A stretch of DNA of 64,000 nt from Thermoleophilia bacterium (lineage in GTDB: Bacteria > Actinomycetota > Thermoleophilia > RBG-16-64-13): positions 508,832 through 572,831 of the forward strand of contig JAOAGT010000001.1 of the NCBI GenBank assembly GCA_026415615.1. Reading direction: 5' to 3'. The translations under genes and the position numbers were made by a program. Below are positions 43,148 to 52,307 of the stretch, in pieces; the stretch's first letter is position 1; each line of letters opens with the position of its first letter. The notes beneath the pieces were generated by a model. The model ran no database searches, was not told the origin of the DNA, and saw only the letters and a list, made by a program, of their open reading frames with translations.

Positions 43148-43627
43148 ATGAGCGATTCCAAATATGGCAAATACATCATCACCGAGGATCTCATGCCACC
43201 TATGCCCGAGGCCATGGTTAAGGCCATGGAAGATCAGGCAAGAGAAGGCAAGATACTGGATAGGACGCTTCTACTTGGGATCACCAGCTCCATCATTCCC
43301 GAGTGCCCGCTGTTTGTGGGGTGCGAAATCTTGTGGGGGCTCCCCGGTGGTAAACCGGTGGACATTGAGATTGCCCACACGCACGATTTTGACGAAGTCA
43401 TAGGGTTTGTGGGAACGAACCGAAACTATCCGCGTGAGCTTGGGGGAGAAATTGAGATTCTAATCGGCGGGGAGCGTCACACGCTTACGAAGACCTGTCT
43501 TATCTTCATTCCCAGGGGAGTAACTCACTGTCCCGTTACGCTCAAGAGGATCGACACGCCTATTGTGATGTTCGAGGCTTGCAACGATCCAAATTACAGG
43601 AAGAATTTCGCGGAAGGGCAAGCTTAA
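43148..43627 (+). CDS. Single-domain cupin-like protein
   Basis: 159-residue paralogue of the cupin at 6801. It shares MSDSKYGKYIITED, the metal pattern HTHDFDEVIGFVGT and TKTCLIFIPRGVTHCP. Predicted metal ligands are two His and a Glu in the first motif and the His of THCP. The short AAAAGGGGG signal precedes ATG 43148 by a few bases. Its recurrence in both GRE modules argues for a role in the pathway, but no reaction can be assigned. Confidence 0.78.
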   Translation: MSDSKYGKYIITEDLMPPMPEAMVKAMEDQAREGKILDRTLLLGITSSIIPECPLFVGCEILWGLPGGKPVDIEIAHTHDFDEVIGFVGTNRNYPRELGGEIEILIGGERHTLTKTCLIFIPRGVTHCPVTLKRIDTPIVMFEACNDPNYRKNFAEGQA

Positions 43628-43648
43628 GGAAGTGGTGAGGAGGCGGCA

Positions 43649-44113
43649 ATGGCGATGACCTATGACGAGATAGCGGCCTGGGTGGAGGAGTATTTTGCTG
43701 CCTTCAATGCCTACGGGCAGAATCCAGATACCATCCACAGGATGGATGACTATTTTTGCAAAGACTTCGTGTTTAATCCTTACATAGCTCACGTGGGTAA
43801 GGTTTACAACCGGGACGACTGGTATAGAGTCTTGACATCACACCCATCCGGTATAGAGAGGCTGACCCCAGAAGATGTAGTGATCGATGAGCGCCGCCAA
43901 ACTTTTGTTGCTCAAATCAAGGCCGAGATCATTGATAAGGACACCAAGGAGGTTTTGGTAACCAAGCGATACATGGCCCGTTATCCCCTGGTTGAAGAAG
44001 ACGGCAAGATGAAGATCAAGAGACTCGATTTCTTCTGGGAAGTTCTCCCTGCGGGGGCCATGGAGATAGACGACGTGTTTGAGCGCGACTGGAAGAAGGG
44101 TCTAAGGCCGTAA
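43649..44113 (+). CDS. NTF2/SnoaL-fold protein, first of a tandem pair
   Basis: 154-residue small NTF2-like protein. AWVEEYFAAFNAY, NPDTIHRMDDYF and DFVFNPYI recur almost unchanged in the next gene (DYFATYNQY, NPDTVHRMDEFF, DFVFVPYV), and both end RxDFFWEV/VRFFWEA. AGGAGG precedes ATG 43649. Members of this fold include dehydratases and isomerases with no cofactor; a catalytic role is inference. Module A carries a SnoaL-like protein in a comparable setting. Confidence 0.75.
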   Translation: MAMTYDEIAAWVEEYFAAFNAYGQNPDTIHRMDDYFCKDFVFNPYIAHVGKVYNRDDWYRVLTSHPSGIERLTPEDVVIDERRQTFVAQIKAEIIDKDTKEVLVTKRYMARYPLVEEDGKMKIKRLDFFWEVLPAGAMEIDDVFERDWKKGLRP

Positions 44114-44128
44114 CGAGGAGAGGGCACG

Positions 44129-44605
44129 ATGGCCGCAAAGCCGACATACGAAGATCTCGTGCGTTGGATGCACGACTACTTTGCCACTTACAACCAATAC
44201 GCGCAAAACCCAGATACCGTTCACCGAATGGACGAATTCTTTGCCCCAGACTTTGTTTTTGTTCCTTACGTCTACTTGTTCGGCGGCAAAGATAACCCCA
44301 TTAGGGGCAGGGAGGCCTTTTACGCTCTGCTCACGGGGCACCCGACGGACTACGAGCAATTCAAAGTGAAGCAGGTTGCTGTAGATGAGCGACAGATGGT
44401 GGCGGTGGCTTTTCTTGAAGCCTCGATTTATGAGACTGCCACCAACGCACTCAAAGTACAAAAAGATTACCTGGCCTGGTACGAGCTTGAACTTGACGCA
44501 GACGGCAAGCCCAAAATCAAGACCGTGCGCTTCTTCTGGGAGGCAACTCCTCCGGAGGTGGACGCCAAGTACGCAGTTCCTCCGGAAATTGTGCGAGAAA
44601 GCTAG
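44129..44605 (+). CDS. NTF2/SnoaL-fold protein, second of a tandem pair
   Basis: 158-residue paralogue of the preceding gene, 15 bases downstream with its own GGAGAGGG signal. Conserved His/Asp residues in NPDTVHRMDEFF are candidate active-site residues. A tandem pair suggests a heterodimer or sequential substrates. Confidence 0.75.
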   Translation: MAAKPTYEDLVRWMHDYFATYNQYAQNPDTVHRMDEFFAPDFVFVPYVYLFGGKDNPIRGREAFYALLTGHPTDYEQFKVKQVAVDERQMVAVAFLEASIYETATNALKVQKDYLAWYELELDADGKPKIKTVRFFWEATPPEVDAKYAVPPEIVRES

Positions 44606-44642
44606 ACGATAAGTGCAAACAAGAGCGGAAGGAAGGCAGGCG

Positions 44643-46739
44643 GTGGGCAACGATTCCAAGTACGAAAAGTTGTTTGAGCCGGGGCGTATTGGGCCCGTCA
44701 CCACGCGAAATCGCATCCTAAAGACGGGTGCGGGCCTACTCATGTGTCACGAGGACGATGTGCATATGCGCCCGGAGATGTTGGCGCTTTACGAGGCTAT
44801 AGCTCGCGGCGGCGTGGGGCTGATCATCGTAGAGTCGCCGACAATTGACTACCCGGCGGGTGTCCGCTGGCGCAATCGTTACCGCATTGATGATGACCGC
44901 TACATCGAGGGGCTGAAAGAGCTGGTGGATGTGATCCACAAGCACGGCTGTCCTACCTTCATGCAGATGAACCACGACGGGCCTTGGCAGGCTCGCCTGG
45001 GTATCGATCCAAATCCGCCTTTTGCGGGCCCGCCCATTGCAGCCTCCCCCGTTTGGGTTGAGGCGGAGGCCGACTTTCACAACGAAAAGCCTCGTGCTCT
45101 AACCATTCCCGAGATCGAAGATTTGGTAGATAAGTTTGCGGCCGCGGCCGAGCGGGCCAAAAAGGCTGGGTTTGACGGGGTGGACGTAAACGCCGCAAGT
45201 AGCCACCTGCTGCACAATTTCCTTTCGCCGTTCTGGAACCGGCGGGAGGACATCTATGGCGGCAGCCCCGAAAATCGGGCTCGTTTTGCCTGTCAGGTGA
45301 TTTCCGAGATTAAGCGGCGCTGCGGTAGCGACTTTGCCTGCACCATCATCATCAACGGCCTGGAAACTGGCAAAGCTGTAGGAATTGATGACAACCTATG
45401 CCTGACCCCGGAAATTGCCCGCGAACAGGCCAAGTATCTGGAAAAGGCTGGGGCAGACGCAGTGATGGTTCGTAGTCACTGGATCGGCTACCACGTGCCC
45501 TCTTACCTTACAGACCTGCTGTTCTACCCGGACCCACCAGTGCCAGTAGATCAATTTCCCAGCGGCTATTACGCCAAGGAAAAGGGAGTAGCGGCCAATA
45601 TGCTGTTGGCGGCCGAAATGAAGAAGACCCTTTCCATACCGGTTACGGTGGTCGGTAGGCTTGACGCTGACAAAGCCGAGATGATTCTGCAAAAGGGCAT
45701 GGCTGATTTCATCGGCATGAACCGGCGCCTACAGGCTGACCCCGAATATCCCAACAAAGTGCGCGAAGGCCGCTTTGACGACATTGCCCCGTGCACAGCC
45801 TGCGGCAACTGTTTAGGAACAAAGAAGTGCCGCATCAACGGGTTGTTTGGCACCCCATACAACACCATCGAGAAGGCTCCCAAGAAGAAAAAGGTGCTCG
45901 TTCTCGGCGGGGGCCCGGGTGGTATGGAAGCAGCGCGGGTCTCGGCCATCCGCGGCCACGACGTGACCTTGTACGAGAAAGAGCCCAAGGTGGGAGGCCT
46001 ACTGCCGGTGGCCGCTATGGTCAAGGGACCCCACCCGGAGGACCTAACTTTGATTATCAACTACCTTCGCGGCCAGCTGCGCAAACTGGGCGTCAAGGTG
46101 GTGCGGGGCACAGAGGCAGATCTAGCTGTAGTTGAGCGACTTAAGCCCGATGTAGTCTTTGTGGCTAACGGAGCTAAGCCCACTATCCCACAAATCAAGG
46201 GTCTTGATCGTCCCAATGTGGTTAACGGAGCTGACCTCCACAAGCTGCTTAAGCGTCTGCTTCGTTTCTTTGGTCCCTACACCCTGCGTGCTCTCACCAA
46301 GCTTTGGATGCCGCTAGGCAAGAAGGTGGTAGTGATCGGGGGAGCTATCCAAGGCTGTGAGCTTGCTGAGTTCCTGGTTAAGCGAGGCCGCCAGGTGACC
46401 ATTGTGGACACCGCGGAGATGCTCGGCGACGGAATGATCGACGCCTTCCTTGGCAATCTGATGCTCTGGTTTAAGAAGAAGGGTGTGGAGCTGATCCCCG
46501 GGGTGCGGGAGTACGTTGAGATTACTGACAAGGGACTCACGATTGTCACCAAGGACGGCGAGACCAAAACCATCGAAGCAGACACCATCGTTACTTCTCT
46601 GCCGCTTAGTCCCAACTTGGATCTCGCCGAACAGGTGAAAAAGAAAGTGCCAGAAGTTTACGTGATTGGAGACTGCGGAGAACCGGGTCTTATCCGCGAA
46701 GCCATTGGGACGGCGTGTCGCACCGCGCGCGAGGTATAA
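44643..46739 (+). CDS. OYE-type NADH:flavin/2,4-dienoyl-CoA-reductase-like enzyme
   Basis: About 698 residues. An N-terminal FMN TIM barrel (KLFEPGRIGPVTTRNR, then NAASSHLLHNFLSP) is followed by a 4Fe-4S motif CTACGNCLGTKKC and a C-terminal FAD/NAD(P)H half with LGGGPGGMEAA, YEKEPKVGGLL and VIGGAIQGCELA. This is the layout of 2,4-dienoyl-CoA reductase and related enone reductases. GTG 44643 is preferred for GGAAGG upstream. The barrel lacks the classical HGAGRxxxP form of the Fe-S-side loop. It probably reduces an unsaturated ketone or acid in module B; CoA substrates are not indicated by neighbours. Confidence 0.87.
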   Translation: MGNDSKYEKLFEPGRIGPVTTRNRILKTGAGLLMCHEDDVHMRPEMLALYEAIARGGVGLIIVESPTIDYPAGVRWRNRYRIDDDRYIEGLKELVDVIHKHGCPTFMQMNHDGPWQARLGIDPNPPFAGPPIAASPVWVEAEADFHNEKPRALTIPEIEDLVDKFAAAAERAKKAGFDGVDVNAASSHLLHNFLSPFWNRREDIYGGSPENRARFACQVISEIKRRCGSDFACTIIINGLETGKAVGIDDNLCLTPEIAREQAKYLEKAGADAVMVRSHWIGYHVPSYLTDLLFYPDPPVPVDQFPSGYYAKEKGVAANMLLAAEMKKTLSIPVTVVGRLDADKAEMILQKGMADFIGMNRRLQADPEYPNKVREGRFDDIAPCTACGNCLGTKKCRINGLFGTPYNTIEKAPKKKKVLVLGGGPGGMEAARVSAIRGHDVTLYEKEPKVGGLLPVAAMVKGPHPEDLTLIINYLRGQLRKLGVKVVRGTEADLAVVERLKPDVVFVANGAKPTIPQIKGLDRPNVVNGADLHKLLKRLLRFFGPYTLRALTKLWMPLGKKVVVIGGAIQGCELAEFLVKRGRQVTIVDTAEMLGDGMIDAFLGNLMLWFKKKGVELIPGVREYVEITDKGLTIVTKDGETKTIEADTIVTSLPLSPNLDLAEQVKKKVPEVYVIGDCGEPGLIREAIGTACRTAREV

Positions 46740-46757
46740 GAAAGGAAGGGCGAAACC

Positions 46758-48662
46758 ATGGGTAAAGTCCGCTACGGCTACATGGGTCGTCTACTTTTCG
46801 TGGACTTAAGCACCGGGGCTATCCACGAAGAGGAGCTTCAAGAAGAAACTGCCCGGCAGTTCGTGGGTGGTTATGGCATTGGGGCGCGCGTACTCATGGA
46901 GCGCATGAGACCGGGGGTTGATCCTCTAGGGCCGGAGAATATTTTCGGGATCGGCACCGGTCCGCTCACGCTCTCAGGTGTCTACTCGGCTTGTCGTTTT
47001 ACTACCATGGGCAAGTCCCCGCTCACCGGGTACTGGGGAGACGCCAACTGCGGGGGCAACTTTGCTGACGCCTTTAAGGGGTCGGGTTTTGATCTTGCTT
47101 TTTTCATGGGAAAGGCTGAGCACCCGGTTTATGTTCTTATTCGGGACGGGCGGGTGGAAATCAAGGACGCCCGGCACCTATGGGGCAAGGACACTGCCAC
47201 TACAGAGGAGCTGATCCGCGAGGAGAACAACGATCCCGATCTAAAGGTGGCCACAATAGGGCCTGCAGGAGAGCGGTTGTCTCGCATCTCGGCTGTGATT
47301 AACGATCGGGGACGGGCAGCTGCTCGCTCGGGCCTTGGGGCTGTGATGGGTTCAAAGAACCTAAAAGCTGTGGCGTGTAGGGGCAGCATGAAGCCCGAAA
47401 TCTTCGACCGCGAGACTATTCGGGCAAAAATGAGACAGATGATGAAAGAAACGCGCGAGAATCCCTCGGGCATGTTTTTCTCGCTGTCTCATACCGGCAC
47501 GCCTGGCGCCATGGTTCCGCACATGACCGATCACGACGTGCCCATTAAAAACTGGGCAGGCAACACGGAGGAAGACTTTCCCGAGCCCAAGTGGAGTCTT
47601 GTGGGCTGGGATGGCATGGCCAAGTACGTCAAGAAAAAGTACGCGTGCAGTGGATGTCCCATAGCTTGCGGTTCTCTTATAGACATGGACCACGGGAAGT
47701 GGAGCGTCCGCGACGCTCACAAGCCCGAGTACGAGACGCTTGCAGCATTCGGCCCTATGTGTCTGAACGCCGATCCGGAGTCACTGATCTATGCCAATGA
47801 GCTTTGCAACATGTACGGGCTTGACACGATCTCGGCCGGCGCCACGGTGGCGTTTGCCATTGAGTGTTACGAGAACGGCATTCTCACTAAGGACGACACC
47901 GACGGACTAGAGCTCACTTGGGGAAACAGTGAGGCCATTATCGAGGTCCTGAAGAAAATGTGTGTCCGCGAGGGCATCGGCGATGTGCTAGCCGATGGTG
48001 CCAAGTGGGCGGCGCAAGCTATTGGCCGAGGGTCTGAGCAGTTTGCCATGCATGCCGGGGGTGAAATGCTGGCCATGCACGACCCCCGGTGTTTTCCAGG
48101 GTGGGGCGCCACCTATGTCTCTGATGCGGTTCCCGGCCGGCATACCAGGGGCGGCACTGCCTTTGCGGAGCACGGTGGCGTAAACGAGATCGTGTACCGC
48201 GGTCTGGGAGTTCCTTTCAAAATGGATCCTTACGACAACACCGACAAGGGCAAGTACCATGCCATTCTGGCAGGGTGGCAGCACTGGGTAGCTACGTCAG
48301 GAGCATGCTTGTTTGGCGTAGACGCAATGCCTTTTGACTTTGTCGGCTGTCTCAACGCCATCACCGGCTGGGATCTTGACTACGCTGAGATAGATCAGAC
48401 GGGCCGGCGCATTGCCACTCTTCTTCATGCGTTCAATTTAAGAGAAGGGTTCAAGCCATCTGATTTCCGTCTTCCGGACCGAGTCAACGGGCGTCCACCG
48501 CTCACAGCCGGGAAGCTCAAAGGAATAACCATCGACTCTGAGTTGCGAAAGCGGCTGTTCTACGAAGCCATGGGCTTTGACTATGAGACAGGGAAGATCA
48601 GCCGGGAAAGAGTAAAGGCTCTTGGCTTAGAAGGGATAGTGCCAGAGACGGTCACGATCTGA
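46758..48662 (+). CDS. Aldehyde:ferredoxin oxidoreductase (AOR1)
   Basis: 634-residue tungstopterin/4Fe-4S enzyme that interconverts aldehydes and acids with ferredoxin. The N-terminal domain has GGYGIGARVL, TGPLTLSG and RSGLGAVMGSKNLKA. The cluster motif CSGCPIACG (C-x2-C-x3-C) lies near residue 300, with the late GACLFG Cys as fourth ligand. Length is normal. AAGGAAGGG precedes ATG 46758. It lies between the OYE-type reductase and two SDRs, consistent with handling an aldehyde intermediate of module B. Confidence 0.92.
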   Translation: MGKVRYGYMGRLLFVDLSTGAIHEEELQEETARQFVGGYGIGARVLMERMRPGVDPLGPENIFGIGTGPLTLSGVYSACRFTTMGKSPLTGYWGDANCGGNFADAFKGSGFDLAFFMGKAEHPVYVLIRDGRVEIKDARHLWGKDTATTEELIREENNDPDLKVATIGPAGERLSRISAVINDRGRAAARSGLGAVMGSKNLKAVACRGSMKPEIFDRETIRAKMRQMMKETRENPSGMFFSLSHTGTPGAMVPHMTDHDVPIKNWAGNTEEDFPEPKWSLVGWDGMAKYVKKKYACSGCPIACGSLIDMDHGKWSVRDAHKPEYETLAAFGPMCLNADPESLIYANELCNMYGLDTISAGATVAFAIECYENGILTKDDTDGLELTWGNSEAIIEVLKKMCVREGIGDVLADGAKWAAQAIGRGSEQFAMHAGGEMLAMHDPRCFPGWGATYVSDAVPGRHTRGGTAFAEHGGVNEIVYRGLGVPFKMDPYDNTDKGKYHAILAGWQHWVATSGACLFGVDAMPFDFVGCLNAITGWDLDYAEIDQTGRRIATLLHAFNLREGFKPSDFRLPDRVNGRPPLTAGKLKGITIDSELRKRLFYEAMGFDYETGKISRERVKALGLEGIVPETVTI

Positions 48663-48693
48663 GGAACTGTCAATAAGGAACGGAGTTACGCCT

Positions 48694-49524
48694 ATGTTGC
48701 TGAAGGATAGGGTTGCCATTGTTACCGGTGGCGCAAAAGGTATGGGCCGAAGCATCGCCCTGCGGTTCGCCGAGGAAGGCTGCCACGTAGTGGTGGCCGA
48801 CATTGACGAGGCGGGGGCGCAAACCGTGGCTGAGGAGGCGCGGGGTCACGGGGTTGGGGCCCTTGCGGCCCGCTGTGACATAACCCGCACCTCCGAGATA
48901 GAAGCCATGGTTGGTAAGACGCTTAAAGAGTTCGGAAAGATTGATGTGCTAATCAACAACGCCGGTGGAGTACCGGGCACAGGAGGATCGGGTAACAGCG
49001 AGACCATTACCGAGGAAGAATGGGACCGTATTGTAACCCTTAATCTCAAGGGCCCCTTCCTCGTGACCAAGGCGGTTCTTCCCGCCATGAAGGAAAGGCG
49101 CTCAGGCTCCATCGTGTTCATTTCTTCCATGGGGGCTGTCTCGCCGGTTGTCTCGGTCTTGCACTATCACTCCGCCAAGGCTGGGATTATAGGTCTCAGC
49201 ATAAATCTGGCTTTTGAGCTTGCTCCTTTAGGGATCAGAGTAAACACGATCGTTCCGGGACCGGTTGAAACTCCCTTCTGGGATTCTCTACTTCCTCCAG
49301 GCCCAGAAAGAGACGCTTTCTTTGAGGCTTTGGGCAAACACGAGGTGCCTCTGGGTAGAGTAGGTAAGCCAGAGGATATCGCCGGAGCCGCGCTTTTCTT
49401 GGCTTCGGATCTGTCTTCTTTCGTGACGGGCCAAACCCTTTGCGTAGCAGGGGGGTTGCCCATGATGTCCCAGCGAGCGGTCTTTAACATCGAAGGCTAT
49501 CTAAAAGAGCGAGGGATACTATGA
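48694..49524 (+). CDS. Short-chain dehydrogenase/reductase
   Basis: 276-residue classical SDR: TGGAKGMG near residues 12-19, VVADID (an Asp favouring NAD), NNAG, catalytic YHSAK and GQTLCVAGGLPM at the C-terminus. ATG 48694 has AAGGAACGG upstream. It overlaps the next SDR by four bases (ATGA), so the two are coupled and may act on consecutive alcohol/ketone steps. Confidence 0.88.
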   Translation: MLLKDRVAIVTGGAKGMGRSIALRFAEEGCHVVVADIDEAGAQTVAEEARGHGVGALAARCDITRTSEIEAMVGKTLKEFGKIDVLINNAGGVPGTGGSGNSETITEEEWDRIVTLNLKGPFLVTKAVLPAMKERRSGSIVFISSMGAVSPVVSVLHYHSAKAGIIGLSINLAFELAPLGIRVNTIVPGPVETPFWDSLLPPGPERDAFFEALGKHEVPLGRVGKPEDIAGAALFLASDLSSFVTGQTLCVAGGLPMMSQRAVFNIEGYLKERGIL

Positions 49525-50369
49525 GCGGCCTAGAAGGGAAAGTCGCCCTGGTTACGGGGGCGGCAAGCAAGAGAGGCATGGGGCACGCGATTGCCGTGCA
49601 GTTGGCTGCTGATGGTGCGGACGTGGCAGTGGTCGACAAGATTGCTCGTCCGCGCAGCATCTGGCCAGGGGACGAGAACTGGGGAGGTCTTGACGAGGTA
49701 GTAAGCGAGATAGAGGCTCGTGGACGCAAAGGACTAGCTCTCACCGCTGATGTGAGCAAGGCGGCGGACGTGGAAGCGATGGTGAGCCGCACTCTCGATG
49801 TTTTTGGGACGATCGACATCCTGGTGCATTGCGTGGGCGTGCGTGGTCCGGTGCCGGTGCCCGTGGTTGAGCTGGATGAGGCGACCTGGCGTATGCTGCT
49901 TGACGTAAACCTTACCGGAGCTTTTCTGGTGCTTAAGGCTGTAGCCAGGACAATGATTCCAAACGGCGAGGGCAAGAAGATCGTAGTCATTTCTTCACAG
50001 GCGGGCATTGAGAAGTATCCGGGCGCAGCTGGGTACTGCGCAGCCAAACACGGCCTAAACGGGCTAGTCAAGACTCTGGCTCACGAGCTTGCCCAGTATA
50101 AGATCAACGTTAATGCCGTGAGCCCAGGGGCTATAGACACTAACTTCCGCGACGAGAGTCTCATCAAGCTGGCCGAGGACAAAGGCATTAGCGTAGAAGA
50201 AGCTATCAAGTTGCCCCCGCCGGGTCCCGGGGGTAGCGGAGGGGTGCCGCCTATTCCATTGGGGAGACTGGGCACCGCTCAGGATATTGCCGACTTGGTG
50301 TCATTTTTAGTATCAGACCGGGCTAGTTACATTACCGGGCAGATCATTGGCGTGACCGGCGGGCTGTGA
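49521..50369 (+). CDS. Short-chain dehydrogenase/reductase
   Basis: 282-residue SDR with an altered glycine motif TGAASKRGMG in the cofactor site, an insert IARPRSIWPGDEN after strand two, HCVG in place of the usual NNAG, catalytic YCAAK and GQIIGVTGGL at the end. The insert and HCVG make it the most divergent SDR in the window. It sits directly between the preceding SDR and the second AOR. Confidence 0.86.
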   Translation: MSGLEGKVALVTGAASKRGMGHAIAVQLAADGADVAVVDKIARPRSIWPGDENWGGLDEVVSEIEARGRKGLALTADVSKAADVEAMVSRTLDVFGTIDILVHCVGVRGPVPVPVVELDEATWRMLLDVNLTGAFLVLKAVARTMIPNGEGKKIVVISSQAGIEKYPGAAGYCAAKHGLNGLVKTLAHELAQYKINVNAVSPGAIDTNFRDESLIKLAEDKGISVEEAIKLPPPGPGGSGGVPPIPLGRLGTAQDIADLVSFLVSDRASYITGQIIGVTGGL

Positions 50370-50402
50370 GAGCGCGTGGTCAAAGTGACAGAGGAGCTGC
50401 AT

Positions 50403-52241
50403 ATGGCAGAGCAGGAACCCTTAACGCTTAAGATAGTGCGGGTGGATCTGACTAGCGGCCGAATCAGCGAAGAAATCATCGACCCGCAGACTACCGAGAC
50501 CTACGTGGGGGGTACAGGTCTTGGTACCAAGTACCTGTGGGATGAGGTGCCGGCTGGGGTTAAGTGGTCTGATCCAGAAAACCGGCTAGCCATCTTCACC
50601 GGACCCTTGGCTGGCACCCGCATGTGCGGATCGGGCACTTTCTCCGTTACTACCCTGGGTGCCTGCACGGAAATGTGCGGCACCTCCCAGGCCAACGGCT
50701 TCTTTGGGGCCTTCCTCAGAACTAATGGCATAGACGGCTTGCTTATCTGCGGGGCGGCGGAGCGCTGGACCTGGCTGCACGTAGAAGACGGCCGGGTCGA
50801 ACTGCGCGATGGGGAGCCTTTTGTGGGCTTGGACACCTGGGAAACCGAGGATGCAGTAAAGGCCAAGCTCAAAGGGCGCGCAAGCGTGTATAGCATTGGC
50901 CCAGCCGGCGAGCATCTAGTGCGCTTCTCCTCCATTGTGGGCGATCGCGGTCATATCGCCGCTCACAATGGGGTGGGTGCGGTGATGGGCTCCAAGAAGC
51001 TTAAGTGTTTCTCGGTGGTCAAGGGGGATGTTAAGCCTCCCGTGCGGGATCCCGAGACTCTGGCCGCCAAAGTAAAAGAGCTGGTGGAGTACACGCGGCA
51101 GGTGGACCCCACTCTCTTTCAGTGGGGAACCAATGCCGGCTTTGCTCCTCTTAGCGCTATGGGCGCCGTTCCCATGCGCAACTACACTACCAATGTCTTC
51201 CCGCCCGACAACAAGTACGTTCCGGATTACCTGCGCACCCATTTCAAAAGAAAGGCAGCCGCGTGCTGGGCCTGCGCTATCGCCCACTGCGGCATCATGG
51301 AAGTAACCGAGGGGCGCTACCGAGGCTTCGTGGGCGAGGAGCCTGAATACGAGGGCATGGCCGAGATGGGTCCTCTGATCGGCATGAAGGAGCCGGGGGA
51401 CAGCGTTTATCTTTGCAATCTGGTTGATCGTCTAGGGTTTGATGTCAATGAGTCTGGCTATCTTATGGCTTGGCTCATGGAGTGCTACGAGAAAGGCTAT
51501 CTGTCCAAAGATGACCTAGACGGCGTTGAGATGAAGTGGGGTGACCCCGAAGCCGTGGCGGCCATGCTGAAGAAAATCGCCTATCGAGAAGGTTGCGGTG
51601 ATCTTTTTGCCGAGGGCACTAAGCGTTCGGCCGAACGTATTGGCGGCGAGGCTCAGGACTGCTGCGTTTATACCTTAAAGGGGGCCACTCCTCGTGGTCA
51701 TGATCATCGCGGCCACTGGTCCGAATTTATCGACACTTGCCTTTCTAACACGGGTACGGTCGAGACTGCCGGCCATCTCTTTACTCCTAAGAATCTTGGG
51801 CTTGAGCCGGTAAAGGATCGCTTTGACCCCATTGCCATGGCTACCATGAACGCCAAGATAAACGGGGGTAGAAATCTCGAGGACTCCCTCGGTATCTGCC
51901 GGCTTTGCACACCGAGCCTGGCTCTGACCTTGGACTGTCTTAACGCGGTCACTGGCTGGAATTGGGGGGTAGAAGAGGCTCGTACCTTTGGCCTACGCAT
52001 TGTAAATCTCATGCGCATGTTTAACTTCCGGCACGGTTTGCGCAAGGAGATAGAGGCGCCGTCAGTAAGGTACAGCTCGACTCCGGTTGATGGCCCTGCG
52101 GCAGGCATTGGCATCCGGGAGCACTGGGACACCATCCGCGAGACTTACTACCGTGAGATGGGTTGGGATCCGGCTACTGGCAAACCTTTGCCCGAGACCC
52201 TGCGCAAATACGGGCTTGATTTCTGCTTGGGTGAACTTTAG
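50403..52241 (+). CDS. Aldehyde:ferredoxin oxidoreductase family protein (AOR2)
   Basis: 612-residue tungstopterin-family enzyme with VGGTGLGTKYL, GPLAGTRMCGSGTFS and GVGAVMGSKKLK in the N-terminal domain. The cluster motif is CWACAIAHC, that is C-x2-C-x4-C rather than AOR1's C-x2-C-x3-C, and further Cys residues occur in ICRLCTP near residue 505. It may hold the cluster differently and act on another aldehyde or on a ring carbonyl. ATG 50403 is chosen for GAGGAG upstream; GTG 50376 is in frame. A terminator and a convergent MoaD-like gene follow. Confidence 0.88.
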   Translation: MAEQEPLTLKIVRVDLTSGRISEEIIDPQTTETYVGGTGLGTKYLWDEVPAGVKWSDPENRLAIFTGPLAGTRMCGSGTFSVTTLGACTEMCGTSQANGFFGAFLRTNGIDGLLICGAAERWTWLHVEDGRVELRDGEPFVGLDTWETEDAVKAKLKGRASVYSIGPAGEHLVRFSSIVGDRGHIAAHNGVGAVMGSKKLKCFSVVKGDVKPPVRDPETLAAKVKELVEYTRQVDPTLFQWGTNAGFAPLSAMGAVPMRNYTTNVFPPDNKYVPDYLRTHFKRKAAACWACAIAHCGIMEVTEGRYRGFVGEEPEYEGMAEMGPLIGMKEPGDSVYLCNLVDRLGFDVNESGYLMAWLMECYEKGYLSKDDLDGVEMKWGDPEAVAAMLKKIAYREGCGDLFAEGTKRSAERIGGEAQDCCVYTLKGATPRGHDHRGHWSEFIDTCLSNTGTVETAGHLFTPKNLGLEPVKDRFDPIAMATMNAKINGGRNLEDSLGICRLCTPSLALTLDCLNAVTGWNWGVEEARTFGLRIVNLMRMFNFRHGLRKEIEAPSVRYSSTPVDGPAAGIGIREHWDTIRETYYREMGWDPATGKPLPETLRKYGLDFCLGEL

Positions 52242-52264
52242 AGGGGCATGGCTAGAAGGCGGGC

Positions 52265-52297
52265 GGCGGCCAAGGCCGTCAGTGCACCTTGGCCGCC
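52265..52297. terminator. Convergent terminator hairpin
   Basis: GGCGGCCAAGG (52265-52275) pairs with CCTTGGCCGCC (52287-52297): an 11-bp perfect stem with an 11-base loop, between AOR2 (plus) and the MoaD-like gene (minus). It could serve both strands. No U-tract is evident on either side. Confidence 0.6.
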
Positions 52298-52307
52298 ACT
52301 CCCGGCT

